From positions 102,884 to 166,883 of the forward strand of contig DATDOE010000003.1 of NCBI GenBank assembly GCA_035293405.1: a stretch of DNA of 64,000 nucleotides, read 5' to 3'. Positions 59,952 to 64,000 of the stretch are shown piece after piece (the first letter of the stretch is position 1; each line of letters begins with the position of its first letter). Made by a program: the position numbers and the translations under genes. The notes under the pieces were generated by a model that did not search any database, was not told the DNA's origin, and was given only the letters and a program-made list of their open reading frames with translations. Origin of the DNA: Gp6-AA40 sp035293405. Its GTDB lineage: Bacteria; Acidobacteriota; Vicinamibacteria; Vicinamibacterales; UBA2999.

Positions 59952-61043
59952 ATGATCGCCATGATGCGGTTTTCGAAACGCTCGCTCGCTGCTCTGGCCG
60001 CGACGCTCGCGACTCTGGTCGCGACGCTCGCAACCACGCTCATCGTGCAGGCGCAGCCGCGAGGGCCGGCGCGCGAGATCCTTCCGCTCACAGGCGATCT
60101 GTATCGGGCTCGGAACGGCAACTGGTACACGATCGTTCTCGTCACACGCGACGGCATCATCCTCGGCGATCCCATCAATCCGGCGTTCGCGACATGGCTG
60201 AAGGACGAGCTCGGCCGCCGCTTCACGGTGCCGGTGCGGTACGTGGTCTACAGCCACAGCCACTTCGATCACGCAGCGGGCGGAGCCGTCTTCGCCGACA
60301 CCGCCAGGTTCGTCGCCCACGAGAACATGCTGCGGAACATGGACGGCCGCTACCCGCACATGCCGGGCGACATGGTCGATCGCAATCGCAACGGCGCCAT
60401 CGACCCGGATGAAATCGACATCCCGACGAAAGCGGCGCCGGGCGTCTGCGGCATGGGGCCGGGGTTCTTTGCGTCGATCGATCGCAACAAGGACGGCCTC
60501 GTGCCGCCGGCGGAGCTGCAGGCCGACATCCATCCTCCCGACATCGTCTACTCGGAGCGGATGCGGATCACACTCGGCGGGCGCACGGTGGATTTGATTC
60601 ATCCCGGGCTGAATCATTCCGACGATGCCACGGTGATGCACTTTCGGGATGAGCGGGTGGTCTTCGCCACGGAGTTCCTCGCTGATGCGCTCGTGACCAC
60701 GAACCCGCGGTCGCTGCCCAGCACCTGCAGCGCGTTCGACAGGCATCCGCTCTCTGAGTGGATCCGTTCCTACCGGACGGTCGAGGCCCTCGACTTCGAT
60801 CGCGTGGCCCCCGGTCACGGCGACGTCTTCGACAAGGCCGTCGTCACCCAGACGCGCGAGTATTTCGAGTATCTGGTCGCGCAGGTATCGGCCGGCATAA
60901 GGTCAGGCCGGCCGCTGGCCGACCTGATCGAGACCATCACGCTCGAGCGCTACAAGGGATGGGCGAACCACGAGCGGCTGCGGCGTATGAACGTGGAGGC
61001 GGCGTATGTGAACTTGACGAGTCGGCCCGCGCCGCGCCCTTGA
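59952..61043 (+). CDS. Secreted metallo-beta-lactamase-fold hydrolase with inserted EF-hand pair
   Basis: 363 residues, signal peptide through VQAQP (about 35). The metal site is HSHFDH (His102, His104, Asp106, His107), then HPGLNHSDDA and VAPGHGDVF. Between the first motif and the next lie two 12-residue calcium loops: DRNRNGAIDPDE (143-154) and DRNKDGLVPPAE (177-188), both with the correct D-x-N-x-N/D-G spacing and Glu at position 12. The metal ligands of both folds are intact. Related secreted hydrolases are annotated as MBL-fold metallo-hydrolases of unknown substrate. Calcium could control stability or activity in the periplasm. Confidence 0.85.
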   Translation: MIAMMRFSKRSLAALAATLATLVATLATTLIVQAQPRGPAREILPLTGDLYRARNGNWYTIVLVTRDGIILGDPINPAFATWLKDELGRRFTVPVRYVVYSHSHFDHAAGGAVFADTARFVAHENMLRNMDGRYPHMPGDMVDRNRNGAIDPDEIDIPTKAAPGVCGMGPGFFASIDRNKDGLVPPAELQADIHPPDIVYSERMRITLGGRTVDLIHPGLNHSDDATVMHFRDERVVFATEFLADALVTTNPRSLPSTCSAFDRHPLSEWIRSYRTVEALDFDRVAPGHGDVFDKAVVTQTREYFEYLVAQVSAGIRSGRPLADLIETITLERYKGWANHERLRRMNVEAAYVNLTSRPAPRP

Positions 61044-61163
61044 CCCCACACTGCGCCTCACTTGAATCCGCCCAGCGTGTCCGCTTCGGCGGATCGCCAT
61101 TACGGGTGATCACGGTGCTGCGCAGCGCCGCAGGTGAAGAGAAGGCGTCGTCGAATTCGGTTT

Positions 61164-63803
61164 TCACGGCAGCGGGATGCGGTACAGGTTTCGCTGAATC
61201 CGCTCACGCGAGAAGGCGTACACGTCAGCCGATGGGCCGGGGGTCGCGTCCGGCTCATCGATCGAACGCACACCTGGAAGCTTGGCGATATCCGAGTCCG
61301 CTGCGTAGCCTTGGGGCGGAAGCGCCGGCCACATCGTGCCGGCCGCCAACGGGACGATGAAGGTCTGTCCGACCGTGCCGCCGTGAACGACTGACAGGAA
61401 CAGTAGCCGACCATCGCGCGACCACTTCATCGGATTCGAGCCGCTCGGACCGAATATGCGAACGCCAGCCCCTCCAGCAAGCGGGAACGCCATCGTCGCT
61501 CCTAGCGGCTCCTCCCCGGGGCGCGCGTAGCGGGCGTAGACGATCAGCCACTTCCCGTCCGGAGAGATGCCCGCGGTCATGATGACCGGGTACTCGAGCA
61601 CCTTGGTTAGTCCGCTGCCATCCGGTTGTACTCGATACGCGTATCCGTAGCTGCCTTCTCGTCCGCGAAAGTAGATCTCACCGGTCGGCGAGAATACCGG
61701 GCCGTCGCCTTCGACGTTCGGGATGGGCTGTGGCGCGGTGCGCCGATTGACGGGTGCGAGCCACAATCGCAGCTTGCCTTGAGCGTCGAGGGCCTGGACG
61801 ACAACGTGACGCCCGTCCGGAGAGACGTCATACAGCCTCGAGATCGCACCAGCCCCGAGCGGAAAGCCTGGGAGCAGAGGTTCCGTACGGCTCGACGTGA
61901 CGTCGGCAGACCACAGCTCGAAAGCGCCGGCCTTGTCCACGACGTAGTACAACGTCTTGCCGTCCGGGCTGAATGTCGGTTCGAACGCGTGTCCCTCGAG
62001 CGAGATCTGGCGCTCGCCCGTCGAATCACGGATCCACACGGCTTTCTGATGCAAGCCGACGGCGGTGACGAGCGAGCGACCGTCCGGCGCCATCGCGATC
62101 CCTTCTTCGCTCGTCGGGCCGGAGGTGATCTGTTCCGGAACGGCGCTCTCGGTGAGCCGTTGGCGCCAGATGTGAAAGGCTCCGCCGGCGTTCGAGTTGA
62201 CGTACATCCACCTGCCGTCGGGCGACCACGCAGCGAACCAGCACGCTCCACCTGGCGGCCCGATTGGCCTTCCCGTCGAGCTGCCATCCGCGGGAACGAC
62301 ACGACAGGGAAGCCACGCGCCCCTGTCGGTCATCTCCGCCAGGATGATCCATCTACCGTCGGGCGACGGGAACGAGCGATGCGCCATTGCGCCCTTCGGC
62401 GACGGCACGTAGACGTCACGCTGTCCGGCACGACTTTCCTCGGCCGCCACGATCTTCATGTGGTTGCCTTCGAGCCGGTCGATCACTTCCGAAAACACGA
62501 TCGTCTTTCTGTCGAGCCAGGTGAGCCCGGATGCGTTCGGCAGCCAGCGCCTCGCCTGGCCCCCGAGCACTGGAACGATCCAGGTGTCCCACGGGTTCGT
62601 GGTATAGGCGATCCGCGATCCGTCGGGCGTGAACACCGGGCTCATCTTGGTCTCACTGTCATTGGTCAACTGTTGCGGCTCGCCATTCGGCAGCAGCTTC
62701 ACGTAGACCTGTCCTGTTGTGATGAAGGAACCCGGAGCGCGGAGAAACGTCAGCATCCGCCCATCCGGAGAGAGAGCGGGCTGGCTGACCGAGTCAGGGA
62801 AGTTCGTCAGCTGCACCCATTCGGAGCGGAACGCGGGTTCGCCGCCTGGCACCGTCCAGGCCCAGATCGCGGCCGCAATCACGACGGCGAGTGCGACCCC
62901 TGCGGCCAGCGTCATGCGATTCCACCAGCGTGCGGAGCGAGAGATCAGCGCGGGTGCTTCCTCGCTGTGGCGCGCGATACGGCGAAGGTCGACGACCAGC
63001 TCTTTCATCGACTGGTAACGGTCGTCGGGGCTCTTCTCCAGCGCTTTGTCGACGACGGCACGCAGGGCCGCAGGCACCTCGTTCGGGAGCGGCTGCGGCT
63101 TGCCGTGGATGATCCGCTGCAGGATCTCCAGGTCGGTCGGCCCCGTGAAAGGTCTCTCGCCGCCGAGCATTTCGTGGAGGACGATACCGAACGAGAACAC
63201 GTCGCTGCGCGCATCCGGCAGCCCAGCGGACGCCTGTTCCGGCGACATGTAGGCGACGGTCCCGACGACAACGCCCGGTCTGGTGGCCGGGGCCGTGACC
63301 GTGCGCGTCTCACGCGTGTCGGAGGGTTCAGCCAGCTTTGCCAATCCGAAGTCGGCCAGCTTCGCATACCCGGTTCGCGTGATCAGAATGTTCTCGGGCT
63401 TGATGTCGCGATGGAGCATGCCCGCTGCGTGCGCGGCGGCGAGCGCATCGGCGACGCCGACGAGCAGCTCCACGATCTCGCGCGAGGTGCGCCGGCCGGC
63501 GCGCGCCCAGTCACGAAGCGTTCCACCGTCGACGAGCTCGGTGACGAGGTACTGCCGGCCCTCGAATTCGCCGGCGTCGTGGACCGTGAGGATGTGCGGG
63601 TGGTTGAGCGACGACGCCATCTGCGCTTCGCGCTGAAAGCGCTTCAGCGCGGCGGAGTCGGCCCGGCCGCTGGCGAGGAACTTGATCGCGACCGGCCGAT
63701 TCAGCTTCGTGTCGACGGCGCGATAGACGACGCCCATGCCGCCCTCGCCGAGGAGGGTCTCGATCTGGTACGGTCCAACGCGTTCCGGTCGCGTGTCAGC
63801 CAT
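61164..63803 (-). CDS. Ser/Thr protein kinase with C-terminal TolB-like propeller
   Basis: 879 residues from the ATG at 63803, chosen because ADTRPERVGPYQIETLLGEGGMGVVY is the standard start. Kinase domain about 11-280: Lys41 (VAIKFL), HRDIKPENILI, ADFGLAKL, YMSPEQA. A single membrane helix lies near 320-340 (LAAGVALAVVIAAAIWAWTV), then an extracytoplasmic beta-propeller with WD40/TolB-type PD repeats (QPALSPDGRMLTF, SPVFTPDGSRIAY, FAAWSPDGRWMYV, EPTFSPDGKTLYY, TAGISPDGKWLIV). This architecture is very common in Acidobacteriota; the propeller may bind a ligand or partner. The gene lies 97 bases downstream of a partial one at the window edge. Confidence 0.9.
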   Translation of the reverse strand: MADTRPERVGPYQIETLLGEGGMGVVYRAVDTKLNRPVAIKFLASGRADSAALKRFQREAQMASSLNHPHILTVHDAGEFEGRQYLVTELVDGGTLRDWARAGRRTSREIVELLVGVADALAAAHAAGMLHRDIKPENILITRTGYAKLADFGLAKLAEPSDTRETRTVTAPATRPGVVVGTVAYMSPEQASAGLPDARSDVFSFGIVLHEMLGGERPFTGPTDLEILQRIIHGKPQPLPNEVPAALRAVVDKALEKSPDDRYQSMKELVVDLRRIARHSEEAPALISRSARWWNRMTLAAGVALAVVIAAAIWAWTVPGGEPAFRSEWVQLTNFPDSVSQPALSPDGRMLTFLRAPGSFITTGQVYVKLLPNGEPQQLTNDSETKMSPVFTPDGSRIAYTTNPWDTWIVPVLGGQARRWLPNASGLTWLDRKTIVFSEVIDRLEGNHMKIVAAEESRAGQRDVYVPSPKGAMAHRSFPSPDGRWIILAEMTDRGAWLPCRVVPADGSSTGRPIGPPGGACWFAAWSPDGRWMYVNSNAGGAFHIWRQRLTESAVPEQITSGPTSEEGIAMAPDGRSLVTAVGLHQKAVWIRDSTGERQISLEGHAFEPTFSPDGKTLYYVVDKAGAFELWSADVTSSRTEPLLPGFPLGAGAISRLYDVSPDGRHVVVQALDAQGKLRLWLAPVNRRTAPQPIPNVEGDGPVFSPTGEIYFRGREGSYGYAYRVQPDGSGLTKVLEYPVIMTAGISPDGKWLIVYARYARPGEEPLGATMAFPLAGGAGVRIFGPSGSNPMKWSRDGRLLFLSVVHGGTVGQTFIVPLAAGTMWPALPPQGYAADSDIAKLPGVRSIDEPDATPGPSADVYAFSRERIQRNLYRIPLP

Positions 63804-63900
63804 CGGCGGAGTCGCCCAGGAAGCTCCGAAAGACGATAGCAGAATCTCACAGATATCAGCCGACCCGCCAACCTCAATTCGGCATGCAGGAACTCGCGTT

Positions 63901-64000
63901 TTAGACGCCGGCAAACCAGTGGAACCCGAAGTCCGAGTTGATGCCGCCCGTGCCCCTGCCAAAGCCAGCCATCGAGTCGACAACCTGAATCGATCGCAGG
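63901..64000 (-). CDS. C-terminal end of an unidentified protein (cut by window edge)
   Basis: 33 codons on the minus strand up to the stop at 63901-63903: ...QVVDSMAGFGRGTGGINSDFGFHWFAGV. The pattern of alternating aromatic and polar residues ending in FHWFAGV is compatible with the last strand of a beta-barrel or propeller, but this is too little to name a family. The kinase gene follows 97 bases later in the same direction. Confidence 0.4.
   Translation of the reverse strand, partial: LRSIQVVDSMAGFGRGTGGINSDFGFHWFAGV

Noticed and set aside
1..64000. Search for a phage island, integrative element or defence system
   Set aside because: No integrase, transposase, restriction, toxin-antitoxin or phage structural gene was recognised, and no tRNA-linked attachment repeat was seen.

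Overview
The window looks like chromosomal DNA of a soil-type Acidobacteriota, most likely the Vicinamibacteria (former subdivision 6). This is inferred from the high GC and from families abundant in that group: Oar-like TonB receptors with a carboxypeptidase-regulatory domain, PadR regulators coupled to ADOP/MacB-type permeases, a VWFA-related secreted protein, Ser/Thr kinases with C-terminal propeller or membrane domains, and many secreted proteins of unknown function. I see no rRNA, tRNA, CRISPR array, integrase, transposase or phage gene.

Layout. 1-7.1 kb: two-domain VOC protein (cut by the window edge), VWFA-like protein, PEP-CTERM protein, two members of a secreted family marked by a GHWEG motif, an AmpG-like permease and a SEC-C protein. 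7.1-17.2 kb: PadR/VOC/membrane-protein operon, ArsN2-like acetyltransferase, a divergent third GHWEG-type protein, PadR plus ADOP permease, Nudix hydrolase, FMN reductase and a TerB-like protein. 17.2-24.4 kb: a ubiquitin-like (MoaD/ThiS-type) protein coupled to a BNR propeller, a truncated methyltransferase, an Oar-like receptor, a CxxC thioredoxin-like protein and an APS reductase. 24.4-31 kb: an amidohydrolase remnant, then an apparent operon for aromatic meta-cleavage (amidohydrolase, NitT/TauT-type ABC importer, LigB-type dioxygenase, two RraA-fold aldolase-like proteins) with heptamer repeats between genes. 31-43.2 kb: beta-barrel protein, BamA-like protein, lipoprotein, response regulator with a degenerate receiver, zinc-ribbon Ser/Thr kinase (broken), AlkZ-related protein, aromatic-acid-type MFS transporter, TonB receptor plus YfiR-like protein. 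43.2-54.9 kb: cytochrome c, cold-shock protein, frameshifted ADOP permease, frameshifted YkgJ-type protein, two-subunit molybdenum hydroxylase and a remnant copy of it, SpoIIE-type phosphatase, DUF4142 protein. 55-64 kb: fourth GHWEG-type protein, FAD monooxygenase, PadR plus small permease-like protein, GreA/B remnant, metallo-beta-lactamase with an inserted EF-hand pair, and a Ser/Thr kinase with a TolB-like propeller.

How the genes fit together. The clearest functional unit is 24.8-31 kb: uptake of a small, probably aromatic, acid and its ring cleavage and aldol breakdown; the AAHS-type transporter at 39-40.5 kb could serve the same kind of substrate. The three PadR genes share one promoter plan: TTGACA, a -10 box at or inside an inverted repeat, and a start codon 2 to 6 bases after the predicted transcription start. 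Small hairpins with TGAA/TGAG/CTGA loops follow several stop codons.

Several genes carry single frameshifts (near 24470, 37700, 46056, 47218 and 55012). Whether these are real decay or sequence error cannot be decided from the sequence alone.
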